Source: Chimonanthus salicifolius
Taxonomy: Eukaryota; Streptophyta; Magnoliopsida; Laurales; Calycanthaceae
Direction of reading: 5' to 3'
Assembly: GCA_013350335.1 (NCBI GenBank)
Contig: CM023537.1
Location: 12,629,884 to 12,693,883, forward strand
DNA: 64,000 bases
Part shown: positions 1-11,340 of the stretch, piece by piece
Numbering within the stretch: position 1 is the first letter of the stretch
Layout: every line of letters begins with the position of its first letter
Program-made: the position numbers and the translations under genes
The notes under the pieces: generated by a model
Database searches by the model: none
The model's input: only the letters and a program-made list of their open reading frames with translations
Told to the model about the DNA's origin: nothing

Positions 1-147
1 TAGTTGTCTTCCGCTTTAGAAAGTGGATGGTTGTGGATTTGAGTCCCCATAGCCTAACCTTGGTGTGCCCTTGGGATACTGAACTCACCCGTGAGGATTT
101 TATGTTATTTATCCCATGGTTTTCCATACGAAAAATTCAAAAAAAGA
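1..147 (+). mobile_element. SINE, family 1 (5' end cut by window edge)
   Basis: The tRNA-like head holds a Pol III B-box-like stretch (TGGATTTGAGTCC, around 34-46) preceded by TTCCGC. The body has the family signature 'CTCACCCGTGAGGATTTTA' and ends in an A-rich tail near 135-147. Related copies are at 7365-7490 (+), 41800-41945 (-), 58885-59035 (-) and 59151-59325 (-). The sequence that follows (from about 170) is intron 4 of the truncated patatin-like gene A, so this SINE sits in that intron and exon 4 would lie to the left of the window. Confidence 0.65.
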
Positions 148-416
148 AGTATATTTAACAATATCTTCCATGAATGATAACTTCATGTTGGTCAATTGTC
201 AATTTGAATTTGATGGAAGATCATGTGCTACTTCTTCATAGAACAACGATATTAGATTTTTATTATTATTATTATTTAAATAGTAGAAAAGTATACTGTT
301 ATCACTTTTATTATAACAACACGTGGTCTTTAGCCATTAATGCTATTAACTATATAAAAAATATCTACTAGAGGAAGTAATTTGATAACCTTGGTTGTAA
401 ATTTGATGTTGGACAG

Positions 417-1166
417 ACCTTGGCTGCTGTCAGTGAGTCGACAAAAGGTTCATCTATAACTAGATCTAAGCTTGCAAACTATAGGAACTTTCTGGTTCTA
501 TCTCTTGGTACCGGTGTAGCAAGCCAAGCAAAGAAATATAACGCTGAAACGACTGCAATGTGGGGAATGGGGAATTGGACCTGGGATGGTAAAATGGGAA
601 GCCCATTACTTACCTGCTTCGATGAGGGAATCAGTGACATGGTCGACTACCACTTGGCTGTCATTTTTGGAAACATTCATAGTCCAGACAACTATCTCCG
701 AATCCAGGTACCAATGCAATCATCACACTTGGAGGTTTCTCATATGATCTAGTACATATTTTAAATTTTTTAAAATAATTTTCAACTCTTTTCAATTAAA
801 TTAGAAATTGATATTAATATTTTCAACTTTTTTTTTAAAAAAAAAGGATCCCACGTTATCACCTGAAGATGCTGTGATGGATGACCCATCCGATAAGCAC
901 CTTAGGAAGCTGGAAAAAGATTGGAAAAGAACTGCTGCATAAAAAAGTTTCGAGGGTGAATGTGGACACTGGTGACTATGAAGAGCTACCTAATGCAAGA
1001 ACAAATGAAGAAACCCTCATAGAGTAAGAAGTCGATGCTTTTCCCTCAATATCATCTTCTCCAATTCATCCATCCTTCTTGTAGAATTTCATGTGTCCTG
1101 GTCTTGATTTGATGCAGGCAAGCAGAAAAATTGTCAGAAGAAAGGCGAAGTCGACTTCGCAAATGA
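417..1166 (+). pseudogene. Patatin-like phospholipase A, 3' part (exons 5-7), frameshifted
   Basis: Three exons match the last three exons of gene B: exon 5 at 417-707, exon 6 at 847-1023 and exon 7 at 1118-1166 (TGA). Exon 5 keeps the SLGTG motif and ends in NYLRIQ. In exon 6 an A run at 914-918 has five A where B has four, which shifts the frame and gives a TAA at 940-942, before the last ~45 residues of B. All splice borders are still GT..AG. Exons 1-4, with both catalytic residues, would lie left of the window, so the upstream part may still be intact. Exon 5 has diverged most (WTWDGKMGSP in place of B's [12 protein letters not shown]). A polyadenylation-like AATAAA occurs near 1270. Either a pseudogene or an allele encoding a slightly shortened C-terminus. 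Confidence 0.8.
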
Positions 1167-1438
1167 CATTACTAGATGTTCCCTTCTCCTGGTGTGAAGT
1201 GTGATCTTTCTTCTCTAGTGTTTGCCTATCTAGTATGGCCTAAATAAGCTGAATTCAGCATCTCTCATGAATAAAAGAAGAGGAAGATTTGATGCTTTGG
1301 AGTCATTTTGTGTCGGTTTCCTGTGGTGTGTGGATCGTCTATGATGTATTAGAACATCACTACTTCTGCTATGTAAGGAAGACAATGTCTTGAGTCTTCT
1401 CTATGTGTGTTAGTTTTGCACGGTAAAAGACTGAGCTT

Positions 1439-4400
1439 TGGTTCTGCTGAGCACAAAAAAATGACTATTTTACCTTTATATTTAGACTAATTAACCTCTT
1501 GTTTTGTATGTTTTAGAATATGTTTAATGAGATTTTGGACGTTTTGCAGGATTTAAAGGGAAATGCAAGATATGAGAATTAAAATGGAGAATTTTACAAT
1601 TTATGGGCATAAGTTGATATTTTGGAAAGTTAAAATTTTTAGTAATTATTTTACCACAATTTTAGGGATTTTATTTGTGAACTAATTAATTCAAATCTAT
1701 TTATGAGAATTTGAATTAATTTAGTATATTTTTAGAATTGATTATAAGTGGTAAAATTAATTATTAGATTTTCCATACTTTGAAAAGCCCAATTATTAAG
1801 TCTATTAAGAAAAGCCCATGAAGAAATTCACATGTGTTAATACAATTTTCATTATCTCAAGAGAAAATTCGAAATTTACAAGTTAATATAAGAGGATTTT
1901 CGAATTTGGTAAGTTAATTAAGGAAAAAGAAAGAAAATAAGAAAGGGAGAAAAATAAAAAAGTTTGACACATATTCAGTATTTTGGTTATAAAGTTCCAC
2001 TCCGATGTCCAATTGCTTTGATTATTTTTGCGTTGGAAAGAAGACTTTAAGGGCTACAACTTTATAGTTTACCACTTTTCCTGATTCAGACGTTAACAAT
2101 GTTAAAACTGAGTTGCAAGATTGTATATGTGTAAAAAATGAGACTTTACACCCACTTTCCTTGTACGAATTTTATTTCCTCGCCTCCTTTTAAGTCATTC
2201 CATATTTAGCACAAATCGTATCAGCCCTCAATGTGTCCCTTGTTTTATTTAAATATTTAAATCCAATCGATCCATTCCACCTCCTTTCATCTATAAATAC
2301 TAGCCCTCTCCTATTGAGAAAATTGAACTTGGGCATTGAAGAAAATGCTGTGCAGAGGAGAGGAGAGGAAGAATAGTATAATACCCTGATCCAAATTAGG
2401 CGTAGTTTAGCTTAATTACTCTTCTTTGACCGGTTAATCTTGAAGATTACGGTTAGGACTTTGAGGAAAGCCCAGGTGTGGCTCAATCCGAGCTCGAAAG
2501 CTCAGTGATCAAGCTCGTCCAGCTGGAAAGGTATTTTGGTAATTTACCGCTTCTAGTTGTTATTTTTGTAAATTGTGTTGTTATGTGAATATTATTGGAT
2601 AATAATGTTCTCCTTAATAAATGATTTGCATTTCTGATTTTAAAATAATTTTATTTTCAGAAAATGGTATTTAAAATCCGCCGTCAAAACCCCGAAATGG
2701 AGTATTAAATATTTTAAAGGGTTTTGGAAATGAAATAAATTTCGAAACTAGTATTTTATGGTGGACCATTTTAAGTATGGTCTAGTTATTCTTTAACACC
2801 CCAAAATGAAGTTTCTAAATTGTTTATTTTAACATTTGTTTAATTAAGTAAATAGTGTTAAATTGTGATTTTGATTTAAATCAATGGTTTTTAGTGAGAG
2901 TTAAATTCCAAAATTTTTATGGTGACTAAAGTATTTAAAACCCAACTTATCTGTAAGGTTGGATTAATATTTTGAGTTTTTAAAATATTGTTTTTAGTCA
3001 AAAATTAGATTTTTTATCAAACTAGGGACTTATTTACAAAATGGAAACTGTTGGAGGGCTGATCTGCAACCAAACAGTAAACCTGCCGGTTACTGTTGCA
3101 AGCGTAGGCAGACGCTGCATGTGGCTGCATGCAGTGGCTGCCCGGCCAGTTTTTCCAACTAATTTCCTATAAATTGGCCTCAGTTCAGCTGTTTAAACTC
3201 CCAGCAAAAATCTTCTTCTCTCCCTCTCAGTCTCAGCTGCACTATGTGACTAGCCGATCCCTTCCCTCTCTATTCTTCCTTGTTTTTCACCTGTAGCTTA
3301 AGAAATGAAGTTTTTCAAAAATCAGATTTTTCAGCTCAGGAACTCCAGTGAAGGTAATCACTGTGTTCCTCTTTCAATTCCAGTCAGTTTAGAATCAAGA
3401 AAACCCGGTTTTTGACTCTGTTTTGTATATGTAAAATGGTTTTGAAATCTAAGGTAAAACTTGGTTTTCATGGTACCAGTAAGGTTCCAGTGTTAAAATC
3501 GGATGGCCCAGTGAGCTTTAAGGCTCCAAACCATTCCCTATGGAAAGAGAACTCCCAGAGGAGTCCATCGGACCTGTTAGGTGTGGAAACCGAATCCGGA
3601 AAACCCTCTGTTTCCGGATTCGTATTTCCTACAGTGTCTACCGTCATTGTCTGTTGGTGCAGACAGTGGAGGAAGACTACTCTCGGACGGTCTCTGGGTC
3701 GATCTTCGGACGGTCCGAGGGTCACACCCTTCGGACGGTCCGAGAGCACCCCTTGGACGTTCCGAGCTTCACCCGAAGCCCAGTTATGCTAGAGGCTGGC
3801 TTGACCCATTCGGACGATCTGAGCCGAGCTCGGAAGGACCGAACCCACTCGGACGTTCCGAACCCTAACTTCAGATGTTTCGAGACTCCAAACCCACCGA
3901 TACCTAATTTTCTCTGTTTTCGGTTCGAATGGACTTCGGATGATCCGAGACTCAATCTTCGGACGATCCGAAGTCAGACCCATGATCCGAGGTTAGTGAC
4001 TAGTTTAGGTGTGGTTCGGATGATCCGAAGCCACAATACCCGGTCCTGAGGCACGTTCCGAGGGACCCAGTTTTTGAAGTATAAAATATTGTTTGATTGT
4101 TATTGATGCCTAATCTTATTTGATTGTACTTGTTTATGATGTGATGATAATACTCCCTTGTTAATTAAAATGTGTACTAACCCTCTTCTATTATTATTAT
4201 AGTGTATATACTATTGTATTCACTTCCAGGTCGACTCTATTGGTCGGGCACTGAGTGATCTCACTTCCAAGCCGACGCTATATTTGTCGGGCAATGAGTG
4301 ACCTCGAGGCTTTACTCAAAATGTCAGATCTGGTCTTATCCAAAAGACAACCGAGAAGTGACTTGAGGAATCTAGACCTAACTCAATAAGTCAATCTGGT

Positions 4401-6640
4401 CAATGCCCAGAAGACAATATGAGTTTTGAACTGAGCACCCTTTTTATTATATTATATTGTGGATTATTGTAATTTAAAAAGGTTAGAAACCAAGTAAGAG
4501 ACTCAACTCCATATACCTTAAATATTTTTGGGAAAACATATGATTTCAAAATACTACTTGTGTGTATGCATTTGATAATATGTATATTGATTATGCACTT
4601 GTCTGTTTGTTTGAACAGAGACTGTGAAACCACACGTATACGGTGAGGGACTTAACTTTGCAGCTAAATTGTAAACAGGTTTTGATATTGAGATAGATGT
4701 TGAGCAATGAGTTGTTTCAAATTTGATGAACCCACTCATGTGCCTAAACTTGATGCACTATGGTAAGAGTGCTTATGATGACTGTGAATACTCTGATGTT
4801 GATCATATGAGATGTGATACTGCTTCCACGTACCTTTTACTATTGAACCATCGCCGAAGGTGTCAGTTATGTCTACTAGACCAAGTGGTCGACAGTGACT
4901 GGCAAGGTGTGTCAGTACCGGTTTTGAGGTGCAAATTGGAGATGTACTTGTAAGGATGTATTTTGACCGTTTCAGGACTTAATACTATCTGTGTCAGTAT
5001 AGTAACTAGGGGTTGAGGTGGATGACGGCAGTATTGGAAAAGAAATGATGAAGTATGGGAATGATGATGATATTATGCTTATTTGTTATCTAGCATGAGA
5101 TATTATTGCAACTGTTGATTATTGCTAACCTGTAATTTACTTAAACTACATTGTTATATTTCCTTCATTGGGCTAGTTAGCTTACCCCACTCACCTTTCA
5201 GGAGATGAACCCTCGGAGGAGAACCCTCTTTTTCAAGCTTAGGGTGGATAAGCTGCAGCGGTGTTTTGGGATCCTCCCTGAGGGGAATACCCTTATATTT
5301 GCTTTTGGTTCTTGGAGCCTCTTGTTTTTGTAAAGTACCGGGTGTGGTACTTAGTTTGTATAAATGTTATGTATTGAGACTAGTACGTTTCTGTAGTCAC
5401 TTTGATGTGTTTTGAATGATGAATCAATGGTTGAATTTATGATCATGTTATGTGTTGATGTTGTTGTTTATGTCTATTTTGTTGGGTAGACTTATGGTAT
5501 GTATTTGAGTCCATATGTTGGGATCATGTGTAACCATTGGGCCTAACTGTTGATCCGGCCCAGCTAGAATGCTTGTGAATTGAGTTAGTTTATCTTTAAA
5601 AAAAAATTAGTTGCGTTCTGGGCCCACCCTTCGGGTTAGGGTGTAACAAAGAGAAGGAGAAAGACTGTTGGATTTTCAATCCACATTTGGGTTCTAAGGT
5701 TGGTGGATTTTTATTTTCATTGTATTTTTCTTATGTTTTTATTCCAAATTCATTGATTTGTAATTTTTAATTCCATGTTTTAATTAATAAAAGAAGGTGA
5801 GAATTAGAATTATGGTTTTCCAATTGTTCTTTCATGTGTAATGAAAATTTCAATTTTACTTATATTCTTTTAATGGTTTTATGTTGTTTATTTTTCTAAG
5901 AAATTTAAGGAAAGTGGATTATTTTAGGATTGATAGAACTTGATTTTTCTCTTCTAAGGCTCTTTTTAAGAGTGAGATTATTTTAGATTTAGAATTTCAA
6001 GTATAAATTTTACCTAAGTCTAAGGCCGGAATTGAATTTTCTTAGTTAAATGGATTTCATAGATTTCATATTTAGAATTTTAAGAATTTGAGATTTGAAT
6101 GTGTGTTAAACAGTTTACGTGAGCTCCATGTTCTAGGCCGTTATTTTATTATTAAAATTTGGATGATAATGCTTCCTTGATTCTTTGATCCAGTTCCATT
6201 GTAAATATGCATATAGGTAATTTAGTTGTTATTTTTATTTTCATTTTATTTGTTTATAAATACAAATTCTTGAAAATTGTAGAACTAGGTTGGTAAATTA
6301 ATTAATTGTATCATAATTTTGTATTTTAAATTAGATTGATATTGTTTATATTTTTAGATTAAAACCAGCATCTTAATTAAAATTAGTTAAATTGTTAGAT
6401 TGTATGTTTAAATCTATGATGTTTCTAAATTAAAACTAAAATTCATAAATTAGACAAATAACTCTATATTTATGATTTATCTCCATGTTTTCTAAATTTC
6501 TAAAATTATATAATTCAGTGGTATGTTTTTCACGGATATATTTTCCAAAGTTCCGATGGGTTCGACCTCGCACTCAATTGCTATACTATCTAATGGTTCG
6601 TGCGCTTGCGAGTTATAAATTAAAAATTTGCATAACATGT
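1439..6640. mobile_element. About 5.2 kb of retroelement-like non-coding DNA inserted downstream of A
   Basis: Gene B's 3' flank runs straight from CTTTGGTT to GATTCCATATAT (27518). In A the same two halves are separated by this block. It contains no ORF with a recognisable gag, protease, RT or integrase domain. It has TATA-like sites (about 2290 and 3170), a GC-rich palindrome array (3640-4060), a segment ending 'TTAGGGTGTAACA' near 5650, and a GTTCGACCTCG..GCGCTTGCGAG segment (6555-6620) typical of the ends of plant LTR elements. Probably several nested, decayed LTR fragments. No clean target-site duplication could be identified. Confidence 0.55.
3640..4060. repeat. Array of imperfect TTCGGAYGRTCCGAA palindromes
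   Basis: About a dozen degenerate copies of a 13-15 bp palindrome (CTTCGGACGGTCCGAG, TTCGGATGATCCGAGA, TTCGGACGATCCGAAG and others) are spaced irregularly, 15-60 bp apart, in a locally GC-rich island inside AT-rich DNA. The open frames here (3412-4049 and overlapping frames) are low-complexity by-products of this composition. Similar GGACGGTCC-rich palindrome clusters are known inside some plant LTR retrotransposons, which fits the surrounding block. Confidence 0.7.
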
Positions 6641-7262
6641 TGATTCCATGAATATATATATATATATATGGACTTAAGTTTGATTTGTGGAAATTTGTTG
6701 AGAGATAAATCATGATATTTAGCATAATAATAATGTTTTATGGGGGCATTCCGTAGGGTGAAAATAAGCGAGATGAAAATTAGTGGGATCAAATGCTGAG
6801 TTGAGATACTTAGCCAAATCTAACCTACACTCTGCAATTTGATTTAGTTTCAGAAAGGAGAGATGGTAAACATAAGATAATTGGGTATAGTTTCAATAAT
6901 GCAAATCACCATGAACAGTGCAACAAAGGAAGGAAAGGTTAAGAATTGAAGTAACCCAAAATATAATAAATGTAGTTGGTAGTTGGTACAGCCAAATGAC
7001 ATAAAATAGCATAAATTTTCTTAAACAAATGTTGGAAGAAAAATGTAACACTCCACTAGTTGCAATTAAATTTGTCTCCCAGATTAGAATAGTCTATGCT
7101 GACAATCATTAAATACAGATAGAAAGTACTAATGTTCATTAGAAAACGTTCAAGTTGAATATTTTATCTCGGAGAATTTCCTAGATCAACAATCAAGGGT
7201 AGATTCATCATACCAGTATTCTATATCTAGTTTACAACCATTTCGTGCGCCAAATCATACAT
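6640..7262 (-). repeat. Inverted copy of the C-type gene 3' UTR and flank ('ghost' 3' end)
   Basis: Read on the minus strand, 7262 down to about 6780 matches the sequence after the stop codon of gene C (about 13835-14400). The part at 6640-6778 matches the A/B/E-type 3' flank. The match to gene C starts within about 25 bp after its stop codon, and no exon sequence remains beyond it. Thus the flank of a gene once tail-to-tail with A survives but its coding part is absent. Module 2 lacks this segment. Confidence 0.7.
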
Positions 7263-7364
7263 GAACCATATACAACCACCTCACACAAAAGAAGTAGCCC
7301 ATGGGGCCTGTTTACAAATTATGCACTGGCACTGTAAGTAGAGAAAATAATCTTGTGATTTAGG

Positions 7365-7490
7365 TGATAAGTTCGAGCTTCTATGACTTAACTTGGTGTA
7401 TTCTAAGAGCAGTGGCTATCATCCGTAGGATTTTACGTCGAGTTTCCACGATTTTCCAAACGTAAATTAAAAAAAAAAAAAAAAATAAAC
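7365..7490 (+). mobile_element. SINE, family 1
   Basis: B-box-like AAGTTCGAGCTTC, then the family body (CCGTAGGATTTTACGTCGAG) and a poly-A tail (7469-7486). In module 2 only the 3' half remains (27652-27712) because of a deletion starting upstream. Confidence 0.65.
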
Positions 7491-10140
7491 ATACGTGAAT
7501 GTCATACTATATTTTCCCTATTCATCAAATTATTTCTTCATAATCCAACACGTTATGTTGTCACTGAAAAATTCTGATACATTCTTATAGGCACATGATA
7601 TTTTGACTTTTAAGTTTCTTACAACACTCTTCGTTCATTGTTTATTGTGGCCTTGACCGTCTCTAGACACGTCTAAATCAGCATCTACAACTTTTTCTTC
7701 TTTTTTTTCTTTTTTCAGTTACTGGTATCAATCATCTCTATCATCGACTTAGGTGTCCGATCCAAACCAAGCACCGACCCATCGACTTAGGCTTGAGCCA
7801 TGGCCTAGCCAGACAGACCCAACCAATCTTATAAAAATTCACGGAACGCACCCCATCTTTTGGGTTGGGTCACTATTGGTTGAAATACCCATCATCTATC
7901 TAACTTTATAATAGTATAAGAATGACAATAACAGTAATAATAGTAACAACAAGTAATAATAAAGTAATAATTCTCTTTGGAGAGAGAGGCTTTTAGAGAT
8001 AATCATTGGGTTACTTTCACAATTTATAGACTCTTGAATGGTTATTGATGAGAAATTGTCTAGTCGGATTGACTTATTATTAGCTAAATGTTGGCCTATT
8101 CAGAAAGATAAAAAAAAAACAGCAATGGTAAAGAGATGCCTATATTAAGATGGATGTGTAAGTATAATAAGAGAAATTAGAATTAAAAATAAGTGAACAA
8201 GAGAATAGGAGAAGTACAGAAATTGCTCCAATACAAGAAAAGATGAGGTAAAATTGATTTAAATAGTTGTGTATATCTATAGAAGACTGGGAACTAACGT
8301 TGTTAAACCGGGTACGGCCCGTGGTTGACCTGTAGCTCGGCTGAAACATGGGTCGAGTCATTTAAAAACCCTTAAAATCTCTCTATGGCTCGCAGGTCAA
8401 TCCAGTTTATCTAATAAACCTATGATCTGTGACCTTTAAGAACTCTTAGTTTCTTTAATCGAAGAAAATGAAGATGAAGATGTTGGTTATTTTGGAATAT
8501 AATTTCGGATTGTTAATTTTTGGTATTTACAATTGTATTTGTGAGAGAAAGAATATATTTTTATAAAATGTAACCTTAGTTAATAATTTTATATTATTAT
8601 AATATTATATTAATAGCACGGGTTTGACCAGCTTTGACTACGGATTAACCCAGTTGAAGCTTATTTAACTCACCCTTCCTCCAAGAAGAGTCGCTCCACG
8701 GGCAGAGTTTTAAAACATTGCTAGGAACAATCTCGATATCAAGAGTTGAATAGAAGGTACAAGGAGAAGGTCAACGCGATCATTAAAGATGTGAGTTGAG
8801 CTCACTAAATTTGATATAATAAAATGTAAGACAACATATATCATAACTTCTTATAGAGTTGAGTGAAAAAGTAAAATTTGTAAAGTTGATCCATTTCGAA
8901 TTTATTTTAAGTATTGTTATATGGGTTAAGTTGGTCGAGATGTAATTTACTCATTTACTTGACTAAAAAGACTTTTCTAATAAACCATACAAAAACTACT
9001 TCTTAAATGGGTGTGGACTTCACATAGTTAAATGTATTGTGTACAAAGGTGGTAATAATTGAGTCTGTCGGTTCAACCTACTTTATAAACGGCTTTGGAT
9101 TGGATCAAGTCATTTAATTAGTTTCCACTAATACGTTGTTTTATGGATGGCTTGGCTATATCCCGATTTCCTAAAAAAAATTCAGGGAATAAAATCGTAA
9201 AATACAGTCAGGCTCGCAGGTTTGATCGAATTTCTTCAAAAAATAGTGAATAGGGCCATAAAAAATGTTTTTAAAATTATAAAAGAAATTATCTGAGATA
9301 GCAAGTGGTTTATTTAGCTTGTATTTTTTTTTTTAAAAAATGAATGGAAAAAGAAAGTGTTGTTCAGGATAGCCTCAAATAACCACAAATTTCAGCAATG
9401 GCAGAAGACGAGATCGAGGAGGAGGAAGAGAAACTAGGCTTTGCAGCAGGAAATGTACTTCAACAAGTGGTAGATTGCAGACGTTGATCGGAGCTGGTGA
9501 TGCAGAGTTTGGTGTGGAGAGACAAAGACTGGAGAGAACGAGACTTGGGGCGAAGACTGGGGAAGTGGGGAGAACGAGACGGGACTATGGGAGTATGGCA
9601 CTTGGTGTTAGGGACTTGAGACAGGGAAAGGCTCTCGAAACTTTTGTTTAAAATTTTAAGAGTGTACGAGTGAGTTATTAGGCTTTGACGAGGCTTTCGT
9701 CTCTTAGAAATGACGGGTGAGTTTTGATGTGGCTCTTCGTCTCTCGAAAGTCCAAACGACTACTTTTTTTTTTTTTTTTTTGCATAGGTATTTATTCATT
9801 TCAAAAATTATAAATTTTTCAAAAAGTTCACCAACTATTTTTTTAATTTCCAAAAAACAATTTTCTTAAAATTTTATTTCAACTTATCAATTAAACTTTA
9901 GTTAATAATTTAATATTATTTATAATATAATATGTCTGGCACGATTTTACCGAGTTTGATCCGATTGAACTTTATTTAACCCGACTTTCTACCGAGACAG
10001 TTTGATTCACATGCTGCTTTTTAAAACATTGGTGGCTACCTCAATAGAAAATTTCTAGATCATTGAATAGAACATATGTTTGATATATAAGCTCCGGATT
10101 CGATCAAAGTCTATTAATGTTTTATTTTTAATGAATTTGC
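7491..10140. other. Intergenic DNA of module 1, no supported gene
   Basis: Matches 27713-30750 of module 2. It includes a possible TIR element at about 8297-8720 (ends resembling AACGTTGTTAAA and TTTTAAAACATTG), a similar end near 10015-10035, and a short gene-like fragment at 9398-9490 described separately. No intact coding region was found on either strand. Confidence 0.6.
9398..9660 (+). other. Gene-like fragment, unrecognised (module 1 copy)
   Basis: Starts with an ATG frame reading MAEDEIEEEEEKLGF and stops after about 29 codons, then continues as G-rich sequence without a long frame. The paralogous copy at 30018-30280 has the same start with substitutions (MAEDGIEEEGEKLGF). Composition differs from the AT-rich flanks, suggesting a piece of an exon or 5' UTR carried here, perhaps by the TIR-like element ending near 10030. 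Function unknown. It may be non-coding. Confidence 0.25.
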
Positions 10141-11340
10141 ATCCATATGGACAAGGTTCAAATCAAGGATCTAAAAAAAGAAAATCAAGTGTTTGTAGCA
10201 CCTAATAAAGATGACTCTTTCACTCAATCGATTAATTTTAGGACTTCGGACCTAAAATCACTTGGATTATGTCCTGTTCATGCAATTTATTTAAAAGGTG
10301 AAATTTGTTCCCCTACCGAAGTTTATGAACTGGTCATTGCCCACAAGTTTTAGAAAGAATCATCAACTTAAATTTCTAGTGGGTGTACCATTATAGGTCA
10401 CCTAACAATAGCTTGCCCACAAATTTTTCAAGTAAAACTACAAGGAAAATACTTTTTTCCTACAAGTCATAACATTACTAAGAATCAAATCAAGATCGAT
10501 GGTCCATCTCTCACGCTAAATCAATCCAGTTTCAAGTCCACTATTCAAAGTTCTTGGATAAGTGATAAACATGGGTGCACATCATCCGCAAGTTTTGGGA
10601 ATCAAGCTCTATCCAAATGAAATTTTAGGGCCTTCTGAAATTAGTATCTTTACCTTGAACAACGCGCTTTGTAAATGTCAACCCATAAGATTGGTTGATT
10701 ATTTCCAAATTAGCACAAATCCATATCATTGCATCTTGAATGGTAGGATTACAAGAGTGTCCAATCTGGACAAAATGATCCTGACCATTAAATCACACGC
10801 TTCCATCAGATTGTTTGAAACAAGATAAGCCAACATCTTATATTGCATTCCTGTGGATGATGGTCAGATTCTTCCTTGAAGAATGCCTACTGTCGTGCTT
10901 AATGATGGGTGTGCAAGAAAACTCTCTCTCACTGGCAGCGAAGGGGTTACTAGTTTAATAATTGATTGACCCTTATATAACTGATGATGGTTAGCAAGTG
11001 GTATTCAATCAAAATGGGATTTCCATTTAATAGACAGCTAAATACACCTAGGAATAAAATAGTCAGCACTGTTTAATAAAAAAAATGTAATTACATAACT
11101 TGCTCGTGATAATGACCTAATAAAAAAAAGGCAAATTGAAAGGAAAAAAATACTGCTGTCTAGGTCAAATCACCAAAATGGATTAGAAGAGAATTTCTCA
11201 TTTGCGTGTGATTTGCAATTTCAAATGAAAATGGTTCTATACTTCTATTAATACCAGATGTTGCAATAACAATCAGCATTGGGAGATAATTTCTTCTTGT
11301 TATAGAACTTCCAGTTTGTAAGCCTAATATCAACCCTGTC
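10140..11340 (+). promoter_or_regulatory. Upstream region of gene C, conserved with D and G
   Basis: About 1.2 kb that aligns closely with 30750-31951 (upstream of D) and loosely with 60410-62067 (upstream of G). A TATA-like CCTTATATAA lies at 10971-10980, about 360 bp before the ATG. It is kept in D but appears lost in G. Short frames here (10147-10353, 10562-10828) are not kept in frame in all copies and match no protein I know, so I treat the block as promoter and 5' UTR. Confidence 0.4.

Noticed and set aside
3412..4049. Overlapping frames of up to 169 codons on both strands
   Set aside because: All arise from the GC-rich palindrome array. No recognisable domain, and frames overlap on both strands.
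10147..10828. Two frames upstream of C, with copies before D and G
   Set aside because: The first frame is broken in D by a small indel and neither survives in G. No known domain. Treated as upstream regulatory or 5' UTR DNA.
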